Of a stretch of DNA of 64,000 bases, positions 36,253 through 47,574 are shown piece after piece (within the stretch, counting starts at the first letter, position 1; every line of letters starts with the position of its first letter). The position numbers and the translations under genes were made by a program. Under the pieces are notes generated by a model. The model saw only the letters and a program-made list of their open reading frames with translations, was not told the DNA's origin and did not search any database. The DNA comes from Coniella vitis (taxonomy: Eukaryota > Ascomycota > Sordariomycetes > Diaporthales > Schizoparmaceae), in the NCBI GenBank assembly GCA_011317545.1, contig WUJK01000005.1, forward strand, positions 2,294,001-2,358,000. Direction: 5' to 3'.

Positions 36253-36790
36253 TGCGCCGTCTGAAGCAGTTTGGGAGCCGGTGGATGGGGATGCGAGTTC
36301 CGCGGTGTTGGTGGTAAACGATGAGCTGCACAACAGAGGTGACGTTACTACATAGTATGTACAAGTCGGCCGTTCCTTCCCCGGAGTGGGCTTCGGCAAT
36401 AAGGTACATAGTAGTTGGGGCTGCCGGGATTGACGTCAGCAGGGGCTACCGTCGCATTGGACCATAGGCTGCTGCCAAGGTATCAAACGAAAAAGAAAAT
36501 GCAAGAAGGGAAGGCGCATCGTAAGAGCCATCTCTGACCGTTGTTGCTGCCAGTATTCAGCGTGGCAGGTTGGGCGGCCTCGTCTCTCTTTCCCTCTTCC
36601 TCTCCTCCTGCAAATCTCTGGCACTCCGCCTCACTACTTGCAGGTTTGGTGCGCCCACTCCGACCAATTTTCAACTGGTAGTATCACTGGCAGCTTTTGA
36701 CACTGCACCATCAGCCACCCGCCTGGCCCGCTGTCCGTCGTCGGCCCACCCGCCAAGATCAACTGCTCGCAACGGCTCACCTTGTGCGCC
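36253..36790. promoter_or_regulatory. Divergent promoter region, HAD hydrolase and membrane protein
   Basis: Head-to-head spacing of 538 bp. Two ACATAGTA copies lie close to the HAD start (36350-36357 and 36406-36413), the first extended to ACATAGTATGTAC. The right half is pyrimidine-rich (TCTCTTTCCCTCTTCCTCTCCTCCTG, about 36583-36608, on the plus strand), as is usual in front of fungal start codons. Confidence 0.4.
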
Positions 36791-38728
36791 ATGACGGACC
36801 GTCACACAGAGCATTGGAAAGGTCGCCACTACGACGCCGACCATGTCACTGGACCCTTTTCCTTCCTGAACCCGACAGCGCGTCTCCATTCCATCGCCAA
36901 GCCCGCACCGCCCGCCGAGAAGAATGAGAAGCCAGGTCCAGCAGACAGCAACAATGGTGGCCCAGGCCCCGTCTACGCCGTCTGGCGCAGCCGAGACAAT
37001 CGCAAGGGCCGCCACGCTGTAGCACTCGCCGCGGCTGCCGACGCAAGTGCGGGCGTGGCAGTGCCACCCAAACTCACAAACAAATGGTCGGTCGCCATGC
37101 AGGGCCTTGCGCGCATGGTCCTTCGCTATCCCGTCTGGGACGTGTCGTACGATGTCGCGGTTGTCTTCACCCTGGGTTCGGTAAGTCAAAAATCGAGCAA
37201 CACCGCAGTTGAAGCATTGTGGGGGAGCAACAAACCCCCAGGGGCAAGTGGGGATTGCGCTCCTCCACACATACTGTGTACATAGTATGTACAGGAAAAC
37301 AGTCCAAGTACTGTACTGTATGCCGTACGATCATCCACTCAGTCGGATGCGCTAAGCAATCAATGCCCCCGCAATGCTAACGCAGCATCAGATTGTCTGG
37401 GTCATCAATGGCTTCTTTGTCCTCCTGCCTGTCACCAACCCGTCCAGTTCCTTCTCGGCCGAATCATCCTGGGGCGGCGGCGTCTCCGCCGTCGTTGGTG
37501 CAACCATCTTCGAAGTCGGCAGCGTTCTTCTCATGCTGGAGGCGGTTAATGAGAACCGATCCGATTGCTTTGGCTGGGCATTGGAGCACAGTGCAGACAA
37601 TCTGTTGACGTTAAGAAAGGATAACAGTAATTGCCGGCATCACCACGTCGAAAAGAGGCGATGGCTCAGCCGAAAAGGGGTCGATCGAGATTCAATGCTG
37701 CATACTGACCGCAGCATTCAAAGTAATGAAAGCAACGGAGACGCTGTAATAGACAAGTCAAAAGATAGAACAGGATCAAGAATGTGGACCTGGTGGCCAT
37801 CGTGGTATGAGCTGAGAACTCACTACTTCCGCGACATTGGCTTCCTTGCCTGCTTCTTCCAGATGCTGGGCGCCACCATCTTCTGGATCTCTGGCTTTAC
37901 AGGGCTTCCACAAATCCTCAGTGTGCTTTCAGTCCCCGTGACCGATGGGATATACTGGGTTCCTCAGGTAAGCCACACCTGTCCCTACTCGTACACCGGA
38001 TATCGGCTTCATTTCACGTGCAATCTGGTACATGCTGGGGCTCGGCTTGGACCAACGGTGTTATCGAGACTGACTCGCTGCCACACCGATCACATAGGTC
38101 GTTGGCGGCTGTGGATTCATCATCTCGAGCTGGCTTTTTATGATCGAGACACAGAAAAAGTGGTACTTGCCTGCGCCAACAGTTCTTGGCTGGCAAATGG
38201 GTTTTTGGAACCTCGTTGGCGCTATAGGCTTCACTCTGTGTGGTGCCTTTGGCTTTGCCTCGAGTAATGATGTGTATAACGTGGCCGCCCTCTGGTCAAC
38301 ATTTATCGGCTCATGGGCATTTCTGGTCAGTCTTTCGCGTGGCTCACATGTGTCACCACTCGCGATTTCTCTTTGTCTCTCTCCCCCCCTTTTTTTTTTC
38401 TTTTCTATGTTTATTCTTCTTCTTCTTAGCCTACGCCGGCGTGGCTGCAAAGTTTGGCGGGCCTGTGCGCACCTGGCCCCTAGGAACTCGTCAAATGTTG
38501 GAGTTGCATCAGTTGCTTCTCATTTTATGAATTTCTCCGTGATGATTGTCCCAATGTCCTCTTCTCTATAACACAAAGTCTCGCAATGAATGATACAAGG
38601 ACTGACATTGTCATTCGGTCCAGATTGGCTCCATCTTCCAGTGGTACGAGTCTTTGGACAAATACCCTGTCATTATTGATGAAAGACTACCACCTTCTCC
38701 CCATTCAGCTCCAGATACTCACGTATAG
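36791..38728 (+). CDS. Multi-pass membrane protein, conserved fungal type, function unknown
   Basis: Exons 36791-37180, 37386-37967, 38098-38325 and 38624-38728 join in phase 0 throughout and give 434 residues. The N-terminal 115 residues are soluble and begin TDRHTEHWKGRHYDADH. About seven hydrophobic segments follow, among them IVWVINGFFVLLPV, GATIFEVGSVLLMLEAV, FLACFFQMLGATIFWISGF, GFIISSWLFMI and LVGAIGFTLCGAFGF. A hydrophilic loop of about 90 residues separates segments 3 and 4. The C-terminus after the last intron reads IGSIFQWYESLDKYPV, which continues a membrane segment sensibly. The last intron is long (298 nt) with a GTCAGT donor. I do not recognise a named family. Intron 1 holds one ACATAGTA copy at 37280. 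Exons 1-3 are secure; the last junction is less so. Confidence 0.78.
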
Positions 38729-40940
38729 TGGGCGAAAAGTTTTCTGGGCTAGTTTTTGGGCCATTTCGTTCTGATTACCCTTACTCAGGCGCGAAGAAGG
38801 CAGGGATAACGGCGCCATCCGGATCACTCGAATAAGCCACTAGCTCATATGAATGCTCAAGAAGACATATATTAATTTTAGGACATATAGCCTGTTTCTC
38901 CATGACGCTTTTGGAGAGGCAATCTGAAGATCTAATCGATGTGGCCATGCATAAATCATCATCCTTCAACAAAACTTGTGCTTGGCCTTCTCCAAGCCTA
39001 GACGAGAAAGGAATCGCTCTGGCATACCCATTTTTTCCCCTTTTTCTTTCCTCCAAACATCCACTTGACCTGTTGTGGGGAGGCCCCGGTCAGTGCACAG
39101 AGAACGACGGTCCCCAAGGGCGCGGACGAGACGGGCTTTTGACGTGGTTCGCAGCTGTCAAGATAAATACTTGGATCCCCTACCTTCTTGTGATGAAGAT
39201 CATCTAGTTCACAGGGTCACACTCAGGTTTGCGGTCAAATAGGACACTCCACAAGACGGACGATAATCGTGGCTTGCGTTAACAGAGTCATTCAAAGCGG
39301 ATCTCGACTGTTTATCTGTGATACTGGAGGATGGAAGAGCTACTGCGTATACCAAGCAGCCAGGCCGCGTGGCGGTGCGTCCCGGTCATTTGGTACACTT
39401 GGAATTTGACTCGAGATTGGCGAGAGTGGATATCGTTCGAAGGCACGGGCCTGTGCCCAGGAAGGGGCGGGGACAACCAAGTCCATCTGATCCCTGTGTT
39501 GGATGCTCACCATGTTCGACATGGTCCTCGAGATGCACGGAACCAAGGATCCCGGTGGCCAAGGCCAAGCTTCTTGTTGACCTCCTCAAAGACCCGCGCA
39601 TGCCCAGACACTCAAGACTTGAGGTTGATGTAGGCAAAAGCACGTCAGTGCGCCACCGCCTGGAAGTCGGATGTTTGTGCTTGGCCGTACTGAGTCACGT
39701 GACAGTGGTGGGATCTCTAATCGTTGGCTCAAGATGTGCTCGTGAGTGACTGATCAGGCCAACGAACCTAGAGTCCTAGCGTTCCAGCGTTCTAGAATGA
39801 TTCTAGAGTTCTAGAGTCCGAATGGGCGCAGAAAGGGGAATCAACGCTCAAACAATAAGCGACTACGCAGGGTTCCTAGTAGGACAAACAGAAGCTACGG
39901 GCCGAGTAACAACAGCATGCAAGTGCAGCTTGGAGAGGCAGAGGCAGAGAGTGAATAGGGGATCTGCCGTGCAGGTCTGGTGGCATCAGATGGTGCCTGA
40001 CACTGCTTTTGTGTCATGGTCTCGCGGATGCCGTTGCTGTTGCTGTTAGCCGGTGACTACCTCCCTGGGCTGCCAGGTAATACCTGTGGGATTGTTTAGG
40101 CAGTCTGCCTGTCTGGCCAGGCTGTCTCTGAACTGTCTGACTGTCTGACACGCTCTGGAGGGAGCGGCGCGACCACACGATGCCGCTACCGGTAGCGCCA
40201 ACTCAATTCATGGAGTAGCGCAACGCTACCTGATTTAGCTTGAAAGGGGAGCCATTGCCCCCATGCAGGAAGCCATCTTCGATGTGTGCCTTTTTCTTCG
40301 CTGCATGTCCCTGCTACCACAGGGTCTTCCACGCGGGACAAGGAGCAGCTAGAGGCTCGGGGAAGGCAGCGCAGCGGCAAGGCAGCGCAGCGTCCGAGAT
40401 GGGTTGAGGACGCAGGCTCAAGGGCCGCCAGGAGAGGATCTTCGCCGCATTCCTCGACGTACTACTCTATGTACTCGCAGCCCAGGGGCCAGGAACACAC
40501 TGGCTGATAAAGACTCGAGCTTGGCCTTGTTGATCGGATGCTTGCTAGAGCGAGGGGCCCTGGAGCTGGAAAGCAGGCCACAGTATCATCGAGGTCCCTC
40601 CCTCTCTCGTCGCACACGAGAACAGGCGATGGGGGAAGGGTTTTCTTATTGCTCCCCATGTCATCGGGCCGTTGTCGTGGCAGGGTCATTCACTTCGAAT
40701 TGCAAGCCACGGGTTCCTGGTGGCTCCCACCTCCCGTCCTCGCCATTTCTTGAGATATAGTCCCAAACCCCCCGCCTCGGGTCCGGTTTCCCTGATTTGG
40801 AGGAACGCCTCCAGTCTCTCTTTTCTTTCTAGTACACCTGCAGTATCAGTGTTGCTAGACACCCAAAAATTACGGCCCCCGAGATTCTTCCACCCGCAGA
40901 CGTACCCAACAGGAAGTTCACGTCTCCCGCTGCGTCAAGC
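38729..40940. other. Gene-free region with palindromic TCTAGA words
   Basis: About 2.2 kb between two plus-strand membrane-protein genes. Several short open frames exist on both strands, none with family features. Near 39767-39820 there is a cluster of CTAGAG/TTCTAGAA words. At about 40370-40395 a GGCAGCGCAGCG unit is repeated twice, and at about 40100-40150 there are CTGTCTG repeats. A promoter for the rhodopsin-domain gene must lie at the right end. Confidence 0.4.
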
Positions 40941-42589
40941 ATGGCAGTTGAAAGCCGTGGGCCGCAGATTGCTGCGGTGACATGGACTCTTTTGTTCATG
41001 TCTACAATTGCGACAGTGCTTCGCGTTTACAGCCGCGGTTGGATCACCAAGGCCTTTGGCTGGGACGATTGGTTGGCAGTTGCTGCGCAGGTATGTACAT
41101 TTCCATGTGTTGCCATGTAGTATGCCCGACACCAGCATGATTCTTTTGACTGCTGCTTACTGACAATGTTATCCTAGATCTTGTTTATCATCTTCTGCGC
41201 ATACGAGATTACTGGTGTAAAATATGGAACTGGACAGCATGTCAAAAATCTGCCCACCGAGGGTGTTCCTATAGCCATGCAGGTCAGTGAAAACGTCTGG
41301 TGACCCAAGATGATGAGAGAAAGATGAGCCAGTCCCCATGGGTATTGCGTTTTCAGATGCGTTTTCCGATGCATGGTACTCTTGGCTTGGCCCTTCTCGA
41401 TTATTCTTGTTTTCTGTTTTCTGTTCTGGGCGGGAGGGGGGCGAGGCGGTCAACAAATACTAATTCTTTCTTGCTGCAACAGATGTGGTGGACATGTGAG
41501 CCTCTTTATGTTTTGGTCAACATGTGCATCAAAGCCAGTATCGCCATCTTCTTGCTGCGCATCTGCGTGCATAGAATCCACACTCTCATTATCTGGGCCG
41601 TCATCAGCATCACGGAAATCTACAGCTTATTCTTCTTTCTTTTATTCGTGTTGCAGTGCCGGCCTACGCCGCTCTTTTGGCTGCGGTACTCATCCAACCC
41701 GCCCGCCGGAACTTGTCTGGATGCGGTCGTGGTGGCGGATGCCTTTTACGGCTACTCTGCAATCAGCTGTATGGTCGACTGGACCTACAGTATCCTGCCC
41801 ATCTTTTTGGTTTGGAACCTGCAAATGAGCAGCAGAATCAAGGTGTCTGTGGTGCTGATTCTTGCTGCTGGTGTCATGTAAGTCTTGCTCCCGTCCTGGG
41901 CTGTGTGCTCTCCTACTCGCAAGCACGAGTTGCACGAATGGGTATGGATGAGTGGCACTTGGCTGCGCAATGATATGCTGATTCTTGCTCCTCGAAACAG
42001 TGCTTCCAGCGCTACGATTGTCCGTTTCCCCTATCTCCACACTTTGACCGACGTGAGCGACTTCCTCTACGCCACCTCCGACGTTGCTATTTGGTCCACC
42101 ATCGAAACGGGCATTGGAATCACAGCAGCAGCCGTCGCCACTCTTCGCCCACTTTTGCGCTCCTTCTTTGGCGAAGGCTCCTCGGCGCCCGGACACGGTA
42201 CCTCAGCACGACAGTGGCCGCGCTCGGCCAGCCACCACCCCAAGGGCGCTACGTGCCTGCGCAGCAACGGCGTGGGCGGTGAAGAGGCCTTTGACATGCA
42301 CGACCAGAGCAGCAAGCGCATTGGTGTCACAACAGTCATTGACCACGGCGGCAAGATGGATGGCGACTATGACCTCGAGGGTGCCAAGTCACATGACGAC
42401 AATATCTCGGACACGTCGGCGTCCGAAGGCGGCAGTGGCGGCCGCGTAGATGACTGGAACAGCAGCCAGTCCAATTTGGCGGAGCAGACGGCACAGCAGC
42501 ACCAGCAAAACAAGAGTGGCAATGGACAAGGGTGGAACATCACCATCAAGAAGTCAATTGTGCATACCCGTGGTGTCGAGATGCTGTGA
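40941..42589 (+). CDS. Rhodopsin-domain seven-transmembrane protein (fungal PTH11-like group)
   Basis: Exons 40941-41090, 41178-41282, 41483-41877 and 42001-42589 give 412 residues with consistent phases. Seven hydrophobic segments are visible: WTLLFMSTIATVLRVYSR, ILFIIFCAYEIT, PLYVLVNMCIKASIAIFLLRI, LIIWAVISITEIYSLFFFLL, AISCMVDWTYSILPIFLVW, VSVVLILAAGV and TIETGIGITAAAVATLRPLL. Family marks are RVYSRGW..AFGWDDWL after TM1, the Lys-Ala-Ser of the third helix, the basic KVSV turn and the TIETGIGI...LRPL end. Members are GPCR-like surface proteins of filamentous fungi, some tied to host or surface sensing; ligands are mostly unknown. There is no CFEM domain. The cytosolic tail of about 130 residues is Ser/Asp/Gly/Gln-rich. 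The stop is followed by an AT-rich 3' flank. Confidence 0.9.
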
Positions 42590-43290
42590 GATGGTTCTTC
42601 TTTTCTCATCTCACTAGATTGAAAATCAGAACTCACTCATTCCTTTTTTCTCGGTCAAGCGCAGCCGTGTCTGTACAGACTCCAATGAACTCCCACTGGG
42701 ACGACAGGCGAGCAGTGGCTCAAAACAACTTTTACCGCGAATATGTACCACTACCAAACAATACCGACACTTTCAGCCATGGCGACTACAACTATCACCC
42801 AGTGTGTTTTCATATAGTTTCAGGGCTTGCTAGATGTCACTGGATGCTGTTGACATCCACTACGAGCCATCGGCACCAACGACAAATTATCATATATTTA
42901 ATTTTTCTCCTTATATCTCTTCTCCATGTTCAGCCGCACTGTACATCTTTCTTCTAAAGATATCCCAGATTAGATGAACCATGCGACAAAATGAATCTCC
43001 TTTTTCAATTTTGTTCTACCAAAGAATATTGAGCCATGTTATATATTTTTATACCATCAACGTCCTTTTTCTTTCTTTCTCTTTTTTCTTTTTAAATGGG
43101 GGTGGGGGCTACCGAGGTCTTGTACAACACACCAACCTCGTTGTTCTTCAACACATCCAGCTCATTGCTTCTCATGTACTAGAATCAGTACTTACTCTCT
43201 ATTGTGCCTTCTCGTCTACGAAACTTGTTCGCTCGCTCTCTTGAAGATGCCTTTCTGTACGTATTTTCGAGTTGTAAGGGTTCTGCTTAC

Positions 43291-43309
43291 ATATATATAT
43301 ATATATATA
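43291..43309. repeat. (AT)n microsatellite
   Basis: Nineteen bases of alternating A and T, flanked by TTAC and CATTATG, in the 3' flank of the rhodopsin-domain gene. Confidence 0.9.
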
Positions 43310-44484
43310 CATTATGATGTTCATGACATGTGCAAATCTCCTTTTCCTCGGTGAAATCTTGATGTTTCTCTTGGATATGTGAACCACTTTCCCGGAATTC
43401 ATTGGCCTGTAGCAATATGTCCTATTTCATTTGGAGTGGGGGGAGGTGCGTGGGTTTGGTTTCATGAAAATTTGCCAACTTCCAGACCAGGGGTTTTGTG
43501 CAGTTGTTATTGGAGTAATGATCGAAGTTTTGAAGATGGCTGGTATAAACTATTTGCTGATAGCATCATTTTGGGACTTATAGTGGGACTTTCAGGTCTG
43601 AAGGGGGAGGAGGGGAGGGTACTCAAACCAAGACAAGGGGTTTATGGCCTGGTTGTGGATTATCTTGGCCGGATGATGGTGATGGGGTTGTTACTTTGTA
43701 GACAGGATTGGGTGGAATATACATAAATACAAATATATATCTTATTTTAATTTTCCAGTTTCACAACGTCATGCTGCCTTCAATCATGGAGAGCGGTGAT
43801 ATCGAACAGGAATATATTTGATGGATATAATTAGGATCCTAGATGGACGGGGCTAAGATTGTCTGGACAGCACGTAGATGATGAATGGTTATTCGAAAGG
43901 GCGTAAACATGCGCTTAGAAACATGGATTTCATATGCCTCTTACCTTATCAGTTTCTTGCTTGGTTCAGCTCATTCATACCAAGCCTTGAGCAGCAGCGG
44001 TAGTAATGGCAGCAGCAACGACACCGCCGTTGTAAAAAAGGAAACATATTTACTTGGTTTTATCACCCTGTTTTCATTAAATTGATAATTGATTTTCATG
44101 AAGTTTCGCCCAGTACCACTTTGATGACTGTCGTCAGAGGGACTGCAGAGGATTTGTTTAAGAGAGAGAGAGAGAGTGAGAGCCAATTACTGGCCGCATG
44201 CAGTGCATAGTTATTGTGTAGGTTTTTTCGTGTGCATGTTTGGGAAAAGGGGAAACCAGCAGTAGCAGTGGCCGTTCGTTCATTTGCCCGGAATCTTTGT
44301 CACCTTATCGCTGGAGACGGGAGCTTGTGTGACTGAGCGATATTGACGAGGGCTGGGGGATGTATGTCATTATTTCACTTCACCACATGTGCTTATTGCC
44401 GAGAACAGAGAGGTCCATGTTGGTTATCGTCAAGGTATAATATGCATGTACTTTGTTGAGAGGGAAATAAACCTATAACACCGG

Positions 44485-45932
44485 TACTATGTAGTGTATA
44501 TAAAATAAGAACGCGTGCGTGGCTTGTGATAAGTGGAGGTCGTCACATCGGGGCACAACACCGGAAGAAGAGGGAGAGAAGGGAGGGGGGGGGGGGAGAA
44601 TTGATTGCAGAGCACGTTCCGTTCAGCTCGTTTATCTTTTACATGGAGAGGTTCGCGGTAACGTTCAAGAGAGAAGAAAAGAGTGTAATTTCGCAGCGTG
44701 TGACGGCCATGTGCAAGGCCGGCGGGGTCATCACAACTCGGTCTGCACCGGTGCGCCACAGCTGACAGGTACTATGTACACTGCCCAGACTGTCCAGTCA
44801 GGGACAGAGTTCTGACAGGGCTCCAGGGGTCATTATGGGCGGGTGACATTTGCCGTTGGGAGCGCCAGCTACTTACTATGTACTCTGTAGAGGAGGGTGG
44901 GGGGGAAGACGTTGAGAGGCGGAGGAAGGAGGAGGTGTGATTCGTGTTCGTTCTTCACACATGTAGTGCATAGTTTTGCACTCCAGAAATGATCATTCAT
45001 GGAGATCATGACGGCCGACAGCCGGGCGCAGGTTGGGTGCAACAGATTAAGGTTTCGAGAAGCACCCGCGAAAGGGTGGTGGATGGTATTTACTTGTATT
45101 ACCTGTATGGTAGACGAAATGACAAATCTATGTACTTAGTAATAATAGTGCTGCAATTTGTATCCAGGTGCTGCTTCCCATGCTGTACTATGTACTTGGT
45201 ACCTGCTGCAGACGCCGTGGCCACAGGGCGTACAGCACGCTCTTGGGGCTCTGCCGCGTGGCATATACAGGGGGCCGGGGGATTTCTTGGTTCCGGTTGG
45301 CTGGCAGGGGGCCGGTAGTGGGGCGCGGAAGACGGTTCAGCGGGCCCCACAGGCGCTATTTCTGCTGGCAGCCAGGTACATAGTACATACTATGTCGTAC
45401 TTTGCAATTGGGAGCATGCACGAACGGGCACTCTGTTGTTACAGTTTGCAATTCCAAGATTGTGCGTAGAGTGATTGGGGGGGAGAGCAGAAAAACATAC
45501 TCGTAAAGTTACTTGCTTCACTTATAGAGCACTTGGGTACCTGAACCAAGGCACTACTGTGTATACATTGAGTGTATACTAGTACTTATACATTGTAGTA
45601 GGTCATGATACTATGTATTAAAACCCTCCGAGTGCAGGGACCCTGATTGGCCAATCAGCCTCTGCAAGCCCGTCTGCCCAATAAAAATACAGCGAGAGCT
45701 TTTCCCCAGACCCACCGCCAGAGGCAGAGAAGACAGGGCCCTCCTCACTTTGACGCAAAGGATAGTAAATTGAATTGCCAGCCCGTCTCCACCAAACTGT
45801 CACACAGCAAATAATATGAGGACCACCCAAGGCCAATCTCTGTCTCTCGGCCGCAGCATCCACTCTGGTCATTTTATTTCTGGCGTACATACTTTTAGGA
45901 TTCGTATCTGCTCATCAAGCACATTACTATGT
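44485..45932. repeat. Cluster of the TACTATGT/ACATAGTA motif
   Basis: Exact copies at 44485, 44770, 44874, 45186, 45378 (reverse), 45388, 45609 and 45925: eight in 1.45 kb. Most are extended to TACTATGTAC. The pair at 45378-45395 is an inverted repeat with a 2-nt gap. Near-matches (ACATAGTG and similar) continue to about 46430. Function unknown. Confidence 0.7.
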
Positions 45933-47145
45933 ACATATAGTGCCACAAAGTGTGCGCACAGCTGAGCGCAGGCGTCTCCATCCTGGTTGCCACCGCCCCT
46001 TGTGGGACATGTTTCCCGTCTTGCTGATGGTCCGTCTGGGACCAGTCTCTGAGAGTTTGCTGGCTGGTGGAATGACATAGCCCATCGCCGTCCGTGCCGA
46101 AGTCTGTGCCCCCAGACTTTGCCTTCCAGGGCGTTGACTGTCAGACTCGGTAGCTCCGCTGTCGTTTTGTTGTCTCATCTTTTTCTTGGGCTGCTCGCTC
46201 TTGTCTCTGGTGCCGTCTCCAATTGTCTTGCCCAGCAGCCTGACGCTGCTATCCTCGGCTTGTTCCCGGGTCTCCATCAGGATTCGACGGGACGGCAAGC
46301 AAGACCCCCGTTTCCTTGAACCCTGAGAGCGCGGTTTTCTTGGTCGCCGCCACTTGTCTCGAGTCGAGCGTGCATTCTGTCCGTGCTGACCCTTCAATTA
46401 CATGGTAATAACTATACATAGCATGTACATAGTGGCTGGGCCATTTCTGTTTTATGCTTCTCCGCCGTGCCTGGACGGCCTTTGCCAACAAGGTGCTCCT
46501 CTATTTCCTAGTGCACCGTCGAGCCTCCTCGGCGGTGGTCTGACCATTGTCGCTGGGCTGGCTGTACATCCTATATAGTCTTATAAGACCAAATCCCAAC
46601 CAAGCCCGTTCCAGCCGTCATCTCTTCACGTCTGGTGTAGATCGACGTGATTTCGCTTGAGCCTTGACCACTGCAGGCGGATGTGCTGGGCGCGTCCACT
46701 CCACCTCGAAGTCTGCCTCGATTCTCTCGTCCGCTCTCGCCCCCTTCCTCCACCTCTCTCCCTGTCTTTCTTCCCTCCTCCCCGCATTCTGTGCTGCGAG
46801 AAGGCTTCCTGTACAGAGGAGAAGCAGCGAGAGGCCCATGGTAAGTTGCATCTGTGGGACCCTTGGGTGCCAGTGTTCCTGGATACTCGATAGCACCGAC
46901 CAGTCATCGACAGGGGCCGCCCAGGGGTGCAGCCCGTCATCCATGGCTGTCTGTTGCCCTTCTCAGTCAGAGCATGGACGTCTTGGGGTTACATAGCACC
47001 CGTTGTGTGGCCGGAATGCAACCTTGGCTAACCACCTTCAACGACCTAGAACGCGCTCGCTTTGCTCTTGGACGTACAGACGGCGTTGCCTCTCTAAAAT
47101 TGGACTGCATCTTGGGCGTGGTGGGTTAGCAACTTCCGGCGTCCC

Positions 47146-47233
47146 GTAAGTAACCTTTTCCTCGTCTCTAAATCCCCTTTCTGCGCCCACTTACATGCTC
47201 CACAAAGTTCTTCTTCCCTCGCTTTGTTCTCAG
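47146..47233 (+). other. Possible 5' UTR intron of the apsA-like gene
   Basis: A perfect GTAAGT donor (47146) and a TTCTCAG acceptor (ending 47233) bracket 88 nt of pyrimidine-rich sequence about 340 nt before the start codon. Size and signals fit a fungal leader intron. No coding change would result, so the protein frame cannot test it. Confidence 0.3.
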
Positions 47234-47574
47234 CAACACGGTGGTATTGACCAAATGCTTCCGAGACAGATCCTCTTTTCCAGATCTCGGCCGTGAATCA
47301 TCCATTCCTTTTCGTTGTTCCAGTCACTCCTTGGGTGCTGGTCATTGCGGCTGTTCGCTTCCTGCCCAGGACAAAGGGGCCCAAGAGTTCCACGCCTTGC
47401 CTGGGTGCATCCGTCACTCAATCACTCTTTTTTTTTCATTCTTTTTTTTCATTTTCTTTTTTTGTCCCCCCTATGTCTTGACTTGCTCGACATAGCACCA
47501 TCAATCTCGACAGGCGTTTGTGTTTGGAGCCCAAGCATGCTGCCTCTTCCTGGGAGGCCTTGTGTACCAGCTAA

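Larger units (their letters stand above)
42590..47574. other. Gene-poor 5-kb region rich in short repeats
   Basis: No supported gene in almost 5 kb. Contents: a T-rich 3' flank of the rhodopsin-domain gene, an (AT) microsatellite (43291-43309), an AG run (44161-44180), a G12 run (44585-44596), eight copies of TACTATGT/ACATAGTA between 44485 and 45932, and pyrimidine- and T-rich DNA toward 47.4-47.5 kb, which is probably the promoter and leader of the apsA-like gene. All open frames here are short and compositionally simple. This is where an unrecognised non-coding RNA or a remnant of a mobile element would be easiest to miss. Confidence 0.5.
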
